From: Bacteroidota bacterium
GTDB taxonomy: Bacteria > Bacteroidota > Bacteroidia > AKYH767-A > OLB10
Direction of reading: 5' to 3'
DNA: 64,000 nucleotides
Assembly (NCBI GenBank): GCA_016722525.1
Contig: JADKJB010000008.1
Coordinates: 62,001 to 126,000, forward strand
Below the pieces are notes generated by a model, which saw only the letters and a program-made list of their open reading frames with translations, was not told the DNA's origin and did no database searches. This document shows, piece by piece, positions 29,121 through 39,194 of this stretch (position 1 is the stretch's first letter; every line of letters begins with the position of its first letter). The position numbers and the translations under genes are program-made.

Positions 29121-29865
29121 TTACTTTCGAAGATTCTTCATGATCTTACTGGCGAAAATAAAATCGTCGAGTTCTTTATTTCCGGAATGCATGATATCAT
29201 CAGAATTTCCTTCCCACCATTTTTTCCCCTCATGAATATAAAGAATATTCTCACCCATGGAAATCACAGAATTCATATCGTGAGTATTTATCACGGTTGT
29301 CATCTGGTATTCCTCAGTTATTTCCATGATGAGTTCATCAATCACAATGGAGGTTCTTGGATCCAGTCCTGAATTGGGCTCATCACAATAAAGATATTTA
29401 GGATTCATTGATATGGCACGAGCAATTGCAACTCGTTTTTTCATGCCTCCACTAATTTCTGATGGAAATAATTTGTGAGAGGAGGGGAGATTCACCCGCT
29501 GCAAACAAAAATTAACTCTATCAGCGCGTTCCGCTAAGCTTAAATTGGATAACATGGTAAGTGGGAACATTACATTTTGTTCCACTGTCATGGAGTCAAA
29601 TAAGGCGCTTCCCTGGAACAACATACCTATTTCCTGACGAATTGGTTTGCGCTCTCTGAAATCCATTTCCGAAAAATTTCGTCCATCATATTCAATCCTT
29701 CCGTGATCCACTTCAAACAAACCTACCATACATTTCACTAAAACGGTCTTGCCTGATCCCGAACCTCAATAATCAGATTTACTTTACCCTTCTCAAAAGG
29801 TGAGAAACATCATTTAAGATTTGTTTTCCATTAAAACCTTTTGAAACATTTTTAACTTCTATCAT
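29121..29865 (-). CDS. mlaF: MlaF-type ABC transporter ATPase, frameshifted near the start
   Basis: ATPase of the Mla phospholipid/organic solvent ABC system. Start MIEVKNVSKGFNGKQILNDV at 29865. Two one-base losses near 29800 and 29765 break the frame around Walker A; repair gives FEKGKVNLI then GGSGSGKTVLVKCMVGLFE. Beyond them the frame is intact: Q-loop MLFQGSALFD, signature SGGMKKRVAIARA, Walker B YLYCDEPNSGLDP and the switch His in INTHDM. The start overlaps the mlaE stop (ATGA), so translation is coupled. The MlaD substrate-binding protein gene, normally next, is not found before the FMN reductase gene. Confidence 0.88.
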
Positions 29866-30602
29866 GCAAGGATCAGTTGAGTAAGGATATAATCAAAAAT
29901 CAGAATCATCACACTGCTGTAAACTACTGCTCTGGTGCTGGCTTGTCCCACTTCAAGTGAACCGCCTGCGGTGTAAAATCCCTGATAGGATGAAATGCTG
30001 GTGATGATATAGGCAAACACAACAGTTTTTATCATTGCAAAAGTTACATTGAAAGGTAAAAACTGATACTGGATTCCCCTTATATAATCTTCAGAAGGTA
30101 TTACACCCGAGAGTTCTCCGGCAATCCATCCTCCTGCAATACCAACAAACATAGATATTAAGACTAAAAAAGGAGCTATAAAAATGGCGGCAATCATTTT
30201 TGGAACCACCAGGTAACCGGATGAGTTTATGCCCATTATTTCCAATGCATCAATTTGTTCTGTTACCCGCATGGTCCCTATTTCAGAAGCTATACTGGAA
30301 CCTACTTTTCCCGCAAGGACCAACATGATGATAGTAGGAGAAAATTCAATAATCATGGTGTCACGAGCAACCAGCCCTACTACATAAAGTGGCACCAAAG
30401 GATTCACCAAGTTGTAAACCGTTTGTATGGTTATAACCGCTCCCATAAAAACCGAAATCAATGTTACAATTCCTATTGAACTCACACCAATTGAATCCAT
30501 CTCCTCCATAATTCTGCGACGGTATACTGATAACTTTTCAGGCTTACTGAAAAGCGATCCAATAAAAAGCCAATATTTGCCTAAGTGAAAAAATATTTTC
30601 AT
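29862..30602 (-). CDS. mlaE: MlaE-type ABC transporter permease
   Basis: 246-residue inner-membrane permease of the MlaE/Ttg2B family, which moves phospholipids between the inner membrane and the envelope. About five hydrophobic helices are present. Family signatures are MGAVITIQTVY, EFSPTIIMLVLAGKVGSSIASEIGTM split by EIGTMRVTEQIDALE, and the MGI then VVPKMIA stretch. It is the first gene of the mlaE-mlaF pair and is divergent from the small lipoprotein gene. Confidence 0.92.
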   Translation of the reverse strand: MKIFFHLGKYWLFIGSLFSKPEKLSVYRRRIMEEMDSIGVSSIGIVTLISVFMGAVITIQTVYNLVNPLVPLYVVGLVARDTMIIEFSPTIIMLVLAGKVGSSIASEIGTMRVTEQIDALEIMGINSSGYLVVPKMIAAIFIAPFLVLISMFVGIAGGWIAGELSGVIPSEDYIRGIQYQFLPFNVTFAMIKTVVFAYIITSISSYQGFYTAGGSLEVGQASTRAVVYSSVMILIFDYILTQLILA

Positions 30603-30647
30603 GTCAGAGTAAATTGTTAACGGGCTAAAATTAGTGATATTTAGTCT

Positions 30648-30655
30648 TATCTTTG
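30648..30655 (+). promoter_or_regulatory. -7 promoter box before the small lipoprotein gene
   Basis: TATCTTTG, 16 bp before the first possible ATG (30672) and 34 bp before the second (30690). No TTG at the expected spacing. Confidence 0.5.
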
Positions 30656-30671
30656 TGATTCGGGCTTAACA

Positions 30672-30863
30672 ATGCATGATTTGAACAAGATGGAATTAGT
30701 TAATAAAAAAGTAAATCACACACGTCAATCTGTTCTTTTGATGTTCCTGATTTTCTTTTCACTTTCGTTGTTTCCAGGTTGTTTTATTTTTAAAAAAAAA
30801 TGTGATTGCCCATCCTTCGGAAAGAAAACAGAAATACCGAATAAGAAAATTAAGACTTCATAG
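30672..30863 (+). CDS. Small lipoprotein with CDCPSFG motif
   Basis: 63 residues from 30672, or 57 from the ATG at 30690, which leaves a more usual leader. A hydrophobic signal (VLLMFLIFFSLSLFPGC) ends in a lipobox, then FIFKKKCDCPSFGKKTE and a basic tail. Very short lipoproteins with a C-x-C-P core after a basic patch occur in other Bacteroidota; I know of no function. It is anchored in the membrane by its Cys. It is divergent from mlaE and about 270 bp before feoA. Confidence 0.65.
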   Translation: MHDLNKMELVNKKVNHTRQSVLLMFLIFFSLSLFPGCFIFKKKCDCPSFGKKTEIPNKKIKTS

Positions 30864-31130
30864 TCATTCAAATAATTGACTCTACATAGCTTCAATTTTA
30901 AAGTACCCCGGTTTTTATAATTTCTTGTTCATCTTTACCCGATATCGCATTTCCAAACATTGATTCATCCATGAGCATCTTGAATTGGAATTTCTATGTC
31001 GAGCTATTCTCATTTATGGTCTTGTTTTGTAAAGCATTTATTTTAAAAACTGATTAATATCACCTTATAGGTATTGAAATGTTAGCTATTTTAGCGCTTT
31101 ATTTTGAATCTTTCTAAATAAGAAGTCATA
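30864..31130. other. Intergenic region before feoA
   Basis: 267 bp with no ORF. It should contain the feoAB promoter; no canonical TAnnTTTG box or Fur-like palindrome was clear to me. Confidence 0.4.
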
Positions 31131-31388
31131 ATGTCGGAAATTTACATAAAACTTTCAGAAGCTAAGAAAGGTGAAAGTGTTATAATTGAATCTTTTACAG
31201 ATGATTTTATGAAACTTAAATTGCTTGAAATGGGTTGTTTACCTGGTGAATTAGTGAAGGTAGATCGATTTGCTCCTTTTGGTGATCCAATGGCTATAGT
31301 TGTAGCTGATTCAATTATCAGTATTAGGTTGGATGAAGCTGCTAATGTGCTAGTTAAGGTTGATAGAAGCAACACCAATCATTCTTAA
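31131..31388 (+). CDS. feoA: Ferrous iron transport protein A
   Basis: 85-residue cytoplasmic SH3-like protein that works with FeoB. Characteristic features are LSEAKKGESVIIESF, LKLLEMGCLPGELVKV and the closing ISIRLDEAANVLV. It is followed after 38 bp by feoB, as usual. No break is seen. Confidence 0.93.
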   Translation: MSEIYIKLSEAKKGESVIIESFTDDFMKLKLLEMGCLPGELVKVDRFAPFGDPMAIVVADSIISIRLDEAANVLVKVDRSNTNHS

Positions 31389-31426
31389 ATCATAAAAATC
31401 TATAATCAGCTTTTTAACCTTAGGAC

Positions 31427-33555
31427 GTGCTAAAGAAAAACATTAAAGTTGCCTTGGTCGGGAATCCAAATTCCGGAAAATCCACTCTCTTCAATCAGTT
31501 AACCGGATTGAACCAAAAAATTGCCAATTTTCCGGGTGTCACCGTTGAAAAAAAATCCGGTGTTTTTCATATTCATGCGCAAAATGACACCGATTGTATT
31601 GTTGAATTAACCGATTTGCCAGGCACCTATTCTTTATATCCTAAAACTCTGGAAGAACAAATTCCATTTCAGGTTTTATGTGATCCTTTAAATAGTTCGC
31701 ATCCCGATGTCACTGTGATTATTGCCGATGGCACCAATCTGAAACGAAGTCTTTTTTTAAGTTCTCAGATCGTTGATTTAAAGTCGCCTACTATATTGGT
31801 AATCAACATGATGGATTTGGTTGTCAAAAATGGGGTGGTTATTGATTTTTCATTGTTATCAGCAGCTTTAGGAATTCCGGTTATCGCTATAAATGCAAGA
31901 GAAGGCGTTGGTATAGAGGAATTAAAAAAGGCAATTGTTTCTGAAATTTCAATTCCTAAAAAAGATTTCATCGACACGCTTGTTTTTGCTCCGGAAGTAA
32001 TTCAACGGATTAAAGAATCTGTAAAACTTAATAGTAATTATGCGGCATTTCAAATAGCTAATAATCTTGATGTAATAAGTTTTTTTAACGACAGGCCTGA
32101 AAGAAAATTAAAGATCCGCGAAATTCTGGAACAATTTGAATTTATTCCTGGCAAACTACAGGCAATTGAAACACTGAAACGATATGAGGTGATTACAGAT
32201 TTGCTGAAGGAGGTCTCTTCCAAAAAAAACCAGATTCCATCTGCAGATAAAAAAATCACAAAATCACTCGACAATGTATTGATGCATCGAGTTTGGGGGT
32301 ACTTGATTTTTTTGTTCATTATGTTTGTTGTTTTTCAATCGGTTTTTGCATGGGCCGCTTACCCTATGGATATTGTAGATCAATCATTTACATGGTTAAG
32401 TAAGCAAGTGCACGATATGCTCCCCGAGGGTGCTTTTAATGATCTGTTGGTGGACGGAATTCTTGCGGGTCTTGGAGGTGTTGTAATTTTTATCCCTCAA
32501 ATTGCGCTTCTATTTTTCTTCATCACTTTACTGGAAGACACCGGTTACATGGCCAGAGTAAGTTTTATGATGGATAAATTAATACGACGTTTTGGTTTAA
32601 ATGGACGTTCCGTAATTCCATTAATCAGTGGTGTAGCCTGCGCCGTTCCGGCTATACTTTCAACCAGGACTATCGGTAGTTGGAAAGAAAGACTCATAAC
32701 TATTTTGGTAACTCCTTTGATGAGTTGTGCAGCCCGATTACCAGTTTATACGTTGTTGATTGCATTGGTTATTCCGGATAAATCTTTTTTTGGAATTGTG
32801 AATTTACAAGGCCTGGTACTTATGGCCCTTTATTTAATCGGCTTTTTTGCGGCTCTTGGTTCTGCCTTAATTATGAAATTAATTATTAAGGCCAAGGAAA
32901 GATCCTATTTTATCATGGAGATCCCACTTTATAGAATGCCCAGATGGAAAAATATTGGATTAACTATTATTGAGAAAGTCAAAATTTTTGTAGTTGACGC
33001 AGGGAAAATAATTGTGGCTATTTCTGTAGTACTTTGGGTTTTGTCGTCCTATGGTCCGGGTAAAGAGTTCAAAGAAGCAAAAGAGCAACTTATACTCATT
33101 GGGGATTCAAACCAAGAACTGGCTCAGCACTTATCCGCTGAAAAACTAAAATATTCTTACGCTGGCCTCACAGGTCGTGCTTTGGAGCCGTTGATTGCAC
33201 CTTTAGGATTTGATTGGAAAATTGGTATCGCATTGATTACCAGCTTCGCCGCGAGAGAGGTTTTTGTAGGGACTATGTCAACGATTTATAGCGTAGGAGG
33301 AAATGATCCTGATATTTCAACCGTTAAAGAAAAAATGCGGTCCGAAAAAAAAACCCTGAAACAGGTCTTCCCAGATACAATTTGGCAGTTGGTTGGAGCC
33401 TGATGCTGTTCTATGCCTTTGCTATGCAATGTATGAGTACCCTCGCTGTTGTTAAAAGAGAAACCGGATCATGGAAATGGCCTGTATTTCAATTTGCATA
33501 TATGGGACTTTTGGCTTATATTTCGTCTTTCTTAATTTATAGGATCTTAAGCTAA
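31427..33555 (+). CDS. feoB: Ferrous iron transport protein B, frameshifted near the end
   Basis: GTP-dependent Fe2+ permease of the inner membrane. The N-terminal GTPase has G1 GNPNSGKST (about residues 11-19), G2 FPGVTVE, G3 DLPGTYSL and G4 NMMD. The membrane part has GYMARVSFMMDK, the core GVACAVPAILSTRTI and SFAAREVFVGTM. One base is shifted near 33395; repair gives WSLMLFYAFAMQCMSTLAVVKRE split by MLFYAFA and continues to a TAA at 33553-33555. The restored length is about 709 residues, normal. The start is a GTG with a preceding purine-rich site (ttagga). Confidence 0.94.
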
Positions 33556-33559
33556 TTTT

Positions 33560-34216
33560 GTGAATATTTCAGAATTAACCGGTGCGTTTTCCAGGTACGT
33601 TCCAACAAAATCTCTCGATGCTTGTATCGACTGGATTGTGGAACATAAAATTGCTGTACGTATCACTAAAAGCCGGAATAGCAAATATGGAGATTATCGC
33701 CCACCTGCAGGTGGCAAAGGCCATCGCATTTCAATTAATCATGATTTGAATAAATATGCCTTTTTATTAACATTTACTCATGAAGTGGCACACCTTGTTG
33801 CCTATAACAAATTTCGTTTTCGTGTTGATCCTCATGGTAAAGAATGGAAAATGGAATTTAAAAGATTGATGATTCCTTTTATGAATGAATCTGTTTTTCC
33901 AAAAGATCTGGTTGTTGCAATAAATAATTATTTGAGTAATCCGGCTGCATCCAGTTGCTCTGATATCAATCTTATGCGTGCACTTGCCAGATACGATAAA
34001 AGGGATGATCGATGGAAATTACTTGAGGAAATTGCCTTGAATACTCCATTTAGAATTCGCTCAGGCAGGGCATTCGTGAAAGGTGAATTACTCAACAAAA
34101 ATTTCTGTTGCACCTGCATGAAAAGTAAACATAAGTATGTGATCAATCCTTTGACAGAAGTTGAACCTATTGATCAGTTACTGCCACCCTTTAAAAGGAA
34201 AGTCAGCTCACGGTAG
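33560..34216 (+). CDS. SprT-like zinc metallopeptidase domain protein
   Basis: 218 residues. The zinc motif HEVAHL is at about 74-79, preceded by the SprT segment ITKSRNSKYGDYRPP and followed by HGKEWK. A C-terminal pair of Cys in NFCCTCMKSKHKY suggests a further zinc site. SprT-like proteins resemble the eukaryotic DNA-protein crosslink protease Spartan; the bacterial role is unclear. It starts with GTG 4 bp after feoB, so it is likely cotranscribed with it. Confidence 0.85.
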   Translation: MNISELTGAFSRYVPTKSLDACIDWIVEHKIAVRITKSRNSKYGDYRPPAGGKGHRISINHDLNKYAFLLTFTHEVAHLVAYNKFRFRVDPHGKEWKMEFKRLMIPFMNESVFPKDLVVAINNYLSNPAASSCSDINLMRALARYDKRDDRWKLLEEIALNTPFRIRSGRAFVKGELLNKNFCCTCMKSKHKYVINPLTEVEPIDQLLPPFKRKVSSR

Positions 34217-34342
34217 TGCTATTCGAATGCCGTTTTTGCGATCAGCTGGTTCCTGATTATATGGCAGATTCACTTTCTTATTTTATTTCGATTTTCTGTC
34301 TGTTTTGAGTGAAAACCTATCATTTTCTATGCTTTTTATTGG

Positions 34343-34374
34343 TTGTTTTTATTATTGTATATATTGTACCTTTG
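34343..34374 (+). promoter_or_regulatory. Promoter of the aminotransferase gene
   Basis: TTG at 34343-34345, a 21-bp spacer and TACCTTTG at 34367-34374. It lies 22 bp before the ATG at 34397 and rules out the upstream TTG start. Confidence 0.65.
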
Positions 34375-34396
34375 TAGTGAATTCAATTCTAAAGAT

Positions 34397-35680
34397 ATGA
34401 CAATAGTTGAAAATGCTACTGACCGTATGGTATCGGAAATGGCCGAAACATTAATAGGTTCTGAAATCATCAAACAGGCAAATGATGTTAATGAAAAAAT
34501 TAAAAAAGGTGAAAAAATTTACAACTTCACTATTGGCGATTTCGACCCCAAAATATTTCCCATACCCACAGCGTTATTAGATGAAATCCTTGATGCCTAC
34601 AGGAACGGACACACCAATTATCCCATGGCTAATGGTATGCCTGATTTGCGAAAAGCAGTAAGTAATTTTATCAGAAAATTTCAACTACTCGATTATTCTC
34701 CTGAAGAAATTTTGATTTCGGGTGGTTCGCGTCCTTTAATTTATGCAGTTTATAAAACTTTGATTGATCCGGGCGACAAAGTGGTTTTCCCTGTACCATC
34801 ATGGAATAATAATCACTATTGTCATTTATCACAGGCAGAAGCAATTATGGTTGAGACTACTGCTGAAAATAATTTTATGCCTACTGCGGCGCAATTAAAG
34901 CCCTATATCAAAGATGCACGGATGCTTGCATTATGCAGTCCTTTAAATCCAACGGGTACCGTCTTTTCAAAAGAAGCTCTTGAAGAAATTGCAGGCATGG
35001 TGCTTGAAGAAAATAAACGAAGAACTGGTATCGATAAACCATTATACATTATGTATGATCAGGTTTATTCGATATTGTGTTTTGGTGAAACCCAGCATCA
35101 TGATCCTGTGAGTTTATTTCCTGAACTGAGACCGTATACAATCTGTATTGACGGAATATCAAAAGCTTTCGCTGCAACCGGAGTCCGATTGGGTTGGGCT
35201 TTTGGTCCTGATTATATAGTTAGTAAAATGAAATCAATTTTGTCGCATGTGGGTGCCTGGTCTCCCAAAGCTGAACAAGTTGCTACTGCCAGATTTCTTG
35301 AAAATGAAAAAGCAGTAGAACATTTTCTTAAGAATTTCCTCGATGGTATTGAATATCGTTTGACCAGTTTCTATCAGGGGTTTTTATCGCTTAGAGCGGA
35401 GGGGTTTCTTGTTGATGTAATTTCTCCTCAAGCGGCGATTTATTTAACTGTTCAATTTGATTTGATTGGATCTAAAACAAAATCAGGAAAAATCATTGCT
35501 ACTACTCAGGATATCACCGATTTTTTATGTGATGAAGCCAAATTAGCTGTGGTTCCCTTCTCTTCATTTGGTTCAAAAGAAAGTAACACCTGGTATCGTT
35601 TGTCGGTAGGTGTTGCAAAAAGTGAAGAAATTCCTGATGTCATCGAACATTTGAGAAAAGCATTAACAAGTCTTGAATAA
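34397..35680 (+). CDS. PLP-dependent class I/II aminotransferase
   Basis: About 427 residues of the aspartate aminotransferase fold. The cofactor-binding sequence is GGSRPLIYAVYKTL, the substrate-binding region SPLNPTGTVFSKEAL, the Asp-Tyr pair MYDQVYSIL and the PLP lysine in GISKAFAATGVRLGWAFG. The N-terminal FTIGDFDPKIFPIP fits the group. The ATG at 34397 is preferred because of the promoter. The amino donor and acceptor cannot be read from the sequence. It stands alone. Confidence 0.88.
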   Translation: MTIVENATDRMVSEMAETLIGSEIIKQANDVNEKIKKGEKIYNFTIGDFDPKIFPIPTALLDEILDAYRNGHTNYPMANGMPDLRKAVSNFIRKFQLLDYSPEEILISGGSRPLIYAVYKTLIDPGDKVVFPVPSWNNNHYCHLSQAEAIMVETTAENNFMPTAAQLKPYIKDARMLALCSPLNPTGTVFSKEALEEIAGMVLEENKRRTGIDKPLYIMYDQVYSILCFGETQHHDPVSLFPELRPYTICIDGISKAFAATGVRLGWAFGPDYIVSKMKSILSHVGAWSPKAEQVATARFLENEKAVEHFLKNFLDGIEYRLTSFYQGFLSLRAEGFLVDVISPQAAIYLTVQFDLIGSKTKSGKIIATTQDITDFLCDEAKLAVVPFSSFGSKESNTWYRLSVGVAKSEEIPDVIEHLRKALTSLE

Positions 35681-35901
35681 CTTTCGAATATGAAAAATAC
35701 TTTAACTTTTTTTCAAAATAAATCGTTATACCCCAATACGTTTTTTGCAACCAACTGATATCTAGTTATAAACAACATGATGTGGTAACTTTGACGGTAA
35801 TTGTTACATAAGTCAGAAAGATTTAGTTGATTTGCAGAAATTTTCACTAAGGTGTTTGCTACGAAAAGAAGCAACATGATAAAAACCAATTCGAATTCAA
35901 A

Positions 35902-36987
35902 ATGAACAACAACTATTGTGTTATCATGGCCGGCGGCATTGGAAGCCGTTTCTGGCCGATGAGTCGCAACGCTTTCCCAAAACAATTTCTTGATATACTT
36001 GGTACTGGTAAAACCCTGTTGCAACAAACCTATGATCGCTTTTTAAAAGCTTGCCCTAAAGAGAATATTTATGTGGTGACTAATGAAGCTTATGTCGATC
36101 TGGTCTTAAAACAACTCCCTGATTTGCTTCCGTCACAGGTACTTGGCGAACCACACCGTAAGAATACGGCTCCGTGTATTGCCTATGCAAGTTATAAAAT
36201 TTCGAAATTGAATCCCAATGCAAAAGTGGTGGTCGCTCCCAGTGATCATGTCATTTTAAAAGAAGATGAATTTATTAAAACTATTTTAAAAGGTCTTGAT
36301 TTTGTATCTAAGAATGACAGTCTTTTAACTTTAGGGATTCGTCCAAATCGTCCTGATACCGGTTATGGATATATTCAGTTTATTGATGATAAAATTCAGG
36401 AGGAGAATAAAATCTCTAAAGTGAAAACATTCACTGAAAAGCCTAATCTTGAAATGGCTAAGTTCTTCCTTCAAACAGGAGAGTTTCTTTGGAATGCAGG
36501 CATTTTTTTATGGAGTGTGGGCTCTATTCACAAAGCAATATCAGAACATATTCCTGAAATGGATAGCCTGTTTCATGAAGCGGCAGATCACTTTAATGAA
36601 CCTGATGAAAATGAATTTGTACGTAAAGCATATGAACAATGTACTAACATTTCCATTGATTTTGGTGTGATGGAAAAGGCGCGCAATGTTTATGTGATGA
36701 GTGCTGAATTTGGTTGGAGTGACCTGGGTACTTATGGTTCTTTGTATGAACATATTAAACATGACGCAAGTGAAAATGCTATAGTTGGAAAAAATGTTTT
36801 AGTGTACGATTCAAAAAATTGTATCATCAACATGCCTAAAGATAAACTAGTGGTAGTTCAGGGACTCGATGATTATATTGTTGTTGAATCGGAAGGTGTT
36901 TTATTGATTTGCAAAAAACAGGATGAACAACAAATTCGTCAGTTTGTAAATGATGTGAAGCTTACTAAAGGAGATAAATTTATTTAA
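35902..36987 (+). CDS. manC: Mannose-1-phosphate guanylyltransferase
   Basis: Makes GDP-mannose from mannose-1-phosphate and GTP for surface glycans. The nucleotide-binding start is MAGGIGSRFWPMSRNAFPKQ, followed by APSDHVI, GIRPNRPDTGYGYI, FTEKPNLE and EFLWNAGIFLWS. Length 361 residues matches the short, single-function type without an isomerase domain. It has its own upstream region of about 220 bp with no recognised element. The GT2 and GT9 genes elsewhere in the window may use such sugars. Confidence 0.93.
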   Translation: MNNNYCVIMAGGIGSRFWPMSRNAFPKQFLDILGTGKTLLQQTYDRFLKACPKENIYVVTNEAYVDLVLKQLPDLLPSQVLGEPHRKNTAPCIAYASYKISKLNPNAKVVVAPSDHVILKEDEFIKTILKGLDFVSKNDSLLTLGIRPNRPDTGYGYIQFIDDKIQEENKISKVKTFTEKPNLEMAKFFLQTGEFLWNAGIFLWSVGSIHKAISEHIPEMDSLFHEAADHFNEPDENEFVRKAYEQCTNISIDFGVMEKARNVYVMSAEFGWSDLGTYGSLYEHIKHDASENAIVGKNVLVYDSKNCIINMPKDKLVVVQGLDDYIVVESEGVLLICKKQDEQQIRQFVNDVKLTKGDKFI

Positions 36988-37141
36988 TCTGTACTACCTG
37001 ATCGGCCATTGATTGCTTATTTCCCAATTGTGGATAATTGGTTGATTTTACATTTTTATCTGACATGCTTTTTTACTGTTTGTGTTTTTAATTGGACTAT
37101 TCAAATAATTAATTCCATAAAGATGCCCATTTCAGCTTTTT

Positions 37142-37159
37142 ATGCAGTTTTTACTGCAT
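37142..37159 (+). terminator. Small hairpin, possible terminator of manC
   Basis: atgcagt (37142-37148) and actgcat (37153-37159) form a 7-bp stem with a 4-nt loop, then gctttt. It is weak. Confidence 0.4.
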
Positions 37160-37199
37160 GCTTTTGTGTTGTGAATAGTTAATTTTGTTTGTAAATTAA

Positions 37200-37207
37200 T
37201 ACCTTTG
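37200..37207 (+). promoter_or_regulatory. -7 promoter box of the deoxyhypusine-synthase-like gene
   Basis: TACCTTTG, 27 bp before the ATG at 37235; it overlaps the alternative TTG start at 37205 and so argues against it. Confidence 0.55.
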
Positions 37208-37234
37208 CATCTTACCAGCACTGACATTTTAATC

Positions 37235-38209
37235 ATGGAAAGAGGACCTATTTCAAAGTTTCTTGAGCATAATTATCGTCACTTCAATGCAGCCGCTTTA
37301 ATGGATGCTGCCAAGGGATATGAAAAACATCTCCTCGAAGGTGGTAAAATGATGATTACTCTCGCCGGTGCTATGAGTACTGCCGAATTAGGGATTAGTC
37401 TGGCTGAAATGATACGTCAAGGGAAAGTTGATATCATATCCTGTACAGGTGCTAACCTCGAAGAAGATATCATGAATCTCGTTGCCCATTCTCATTACAA
37501 ACGCGTCCCTAACTATCGCGATCTGAGCCCACAAGAAGAATGGGACCTTCTTGAGCATGGATTTAACCGGGTTACAGATACTTGTATCCCTGAAGAAGAA
37601 GCTTTTCGCCGAATCCAAAAGCATATTTATAAATTGTGGAAAGATGCCGACTCCAAAGGGGAACGGTACTTGCCGCATGAATATATGTATAAATTGCTAC
37701 TCTCCGGTGTGATGAAAGAACATTATGAAATTGATGTTAAAGATTCATGGATGATTGCCGCTGCAGAAAAAAATCTGCCAATCATTGTGCCCGGATGGGA
37801 AGACAGTACCATGGGGAATATATTTGCATCATACTGTATCAAAGGTGAATTAAAACCCTCTACCATGAAATCAGGAATAGAATATATGACCTGGCTTGCT
37901 GACTGGTATATCAAAAACTCGGCAGGCAAAGGTGTTGGCTTTTTTCAAATAGGAGGAGGGATTGCCGGTGATTTTCCAATTTGTGTAGTTCCTATGTTGT
38001 ACCAGGATATGGAAATGCATAACATCCCGTTCTGGACCTATTTTTGTCAAATATCAGATTCAACTACCAGTTACGGATCCTATTCCGGTGCAGTTCCCAA
38101 TGAAAAAATTACCTGGGGTAAACTGGATATTACTACACCAAAATTTATCGTGGAGTCCGATGCTACAATTGTTGCTCCGCTTATATTCGCATGGTTACTA
38201 CGACAATAA
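37235..38209 (+). CDS. Deoxyhypusine synthase-like protein
   Basis: 324 residues of the deoxyhypusine/homospermidine synthase fold, which transfers the aminobutyl group of spermidine using NAD+. The dinucleotide regions are TLAGAMSTAELGISL and SCTGANLEEDI. The active-site lysine is kept in NEKITWGKLD (about residue 296), the position of human DHS Lys329. Bacteria lack eIF5A, so the product is more likely a polyamine such as homospermidine or an unknown modification; this is inference. The ATG at 37235 fits the promoter. No other polyamine gene is adjacent. Confidence 0.85.
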   Translation: MERGPISKFLEHNYRHFNAAALMDAAKGYEKHLLEGGKMMITLAGAMSTAELGISLAEMIRQGKVDIISCTGANLEEDIMNLVAHSHYKRVPNYRDLSPQEEWDLLEHGFNRVTDTCIPEEEAFRRIQKHIYKLWKDADSKGERYLPHEYMYKLLLSGVMKEHYEIDVKDSWMIAAAEKNLPIIVPGWEDSTMGNIFASYCIKGELKPSTMKSGIEYMTWLADWYIKNSAGKGVGFFQIGGGIAGDFPICVVPMLYQDMEMHNIPFWTYFCQISDSTTSYGSYSGAVPNEKITWGKLDITTPKFIVESDATIVAPLIFAWLLRQ

Positions 38210-38268
38210 AAACCGGAAACACACAAAGCTAAATTTTCAGACTAAAATTTAGCTTTGTGTGTAACGTT
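38210..38268 (+). terminator. Long perfect inverted repeat, terminator-like
   Basis: A 19-bp perfect inverted repeat, 38219-38237 with 38244-38262, directly after the deoxyhypusine-synthase-like gene. No T-run follows, so it may act as a 3'-end stabiliser rather than a classic terminator. Confidence 0.7.
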
Positions 38269-38333
38269 TCATGGATTCAATCAACCCTTTCTAATTAATA
38301 CTATTCATTTACAATATCTCATCAACTAGTACA

Positions 38334-39077
38334 TTGTCCGACTCGCTCATCATTATACCAACTTTTAATGAATGTGAAAACATTGAGGCCGTGTAACGGG
38401 CAGTATTGTCTCAAAGTTACCCATTTCATATTTTAGTAGTTGACGATAATTCTGATGATGGAACTGCTGGAATTGTGAAAAGATTAATTCTGGAATTTCC
38501 CGGAAGATTGCATTTGGAACAACGTGCGGGTAAACTTGGTTTAGGAACCGCCTATATACATGGATTCAAATGGGCATTACAAAAAGAATATGAGTATATT
38601 TTTGAAATGGATGCTGATTTTTCTCACAACCCTGCGGATTTAATCAGACTTCGAAAAGCTTGCGCAGAAGATGGAGCCGATCTCTCAATTGGCTCTCGCT
38701 ATATCAAAGGTGTTAATGTGGTAAACTGGCCTATTGGAAGAGTAATTATGTCGTATTACGCATCGGCTTATGTTCGTCTGATTACCGGAATGCCCATACA
38801 AGATGCAACCGCAGGCTTCAAATGTTATAAAAAGAAAGTATTGCAATCTATTCGACTCGATAAAATAAAGTTCATGGGTTATGCTTTTCAAATTGAAATG
38901 AAATTTACTACCTGGAAGCTTGGATTTACTATTGTTGAAGTGCCAATTATTTTTACCGACAGACAAGAAGGCAATTCAAAAATGAGTACCAGTATTTTTC
39001 GAGAAGCTTTTTTTGGAGTAATTCAAATGAAAATAAAAAGTTGGTTCACTAAATACGAAAAGGCGAAAGTGAAATAG
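38334..39077 (+). CDS. Polyprenol-phosphate mannosyltransferase-like GT2, interrupted by an in-frame TAA
   Basis: GT2 glycosyltransferase of the dolichol/polyprenol phosphate mannose synthase type, which makes lipid-linked mannose for glycan assembly. The N-terminal LSDSLIIIPTFNECENIEAV is followed in the same frame by TAA (38394-38396) and then RAVLSQSYPFHILVVDDNSDDG. The rest is intact: EMDADFSHNP (the DxD metal site), SRYIKG, GFKCYKK and QEGNSKM. A downstream start at 38406 would lose the first strand of the fold. The natural start may be TTG at 38334 (or an ATG with one extra T). Length 248 residues with the stop read through. Confidence 0.82.
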
Positions 39078-39194
39078 TGGATAAGCAAGAACGGTGCTGC
39101 TAAATCTGGAACAATGCCAAGAAGGATTTTTATTCCAAATTTGTTTGCACTAAGGATTCTAAATCACAGGAAAGTTGTGAATTAATTTGTTTTC

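Noticed and set aside
30255..30479. 74-codon plus-strand ORF
   Set aside because: It is antisense to mlaE, and its composition is that of a shadow frame.
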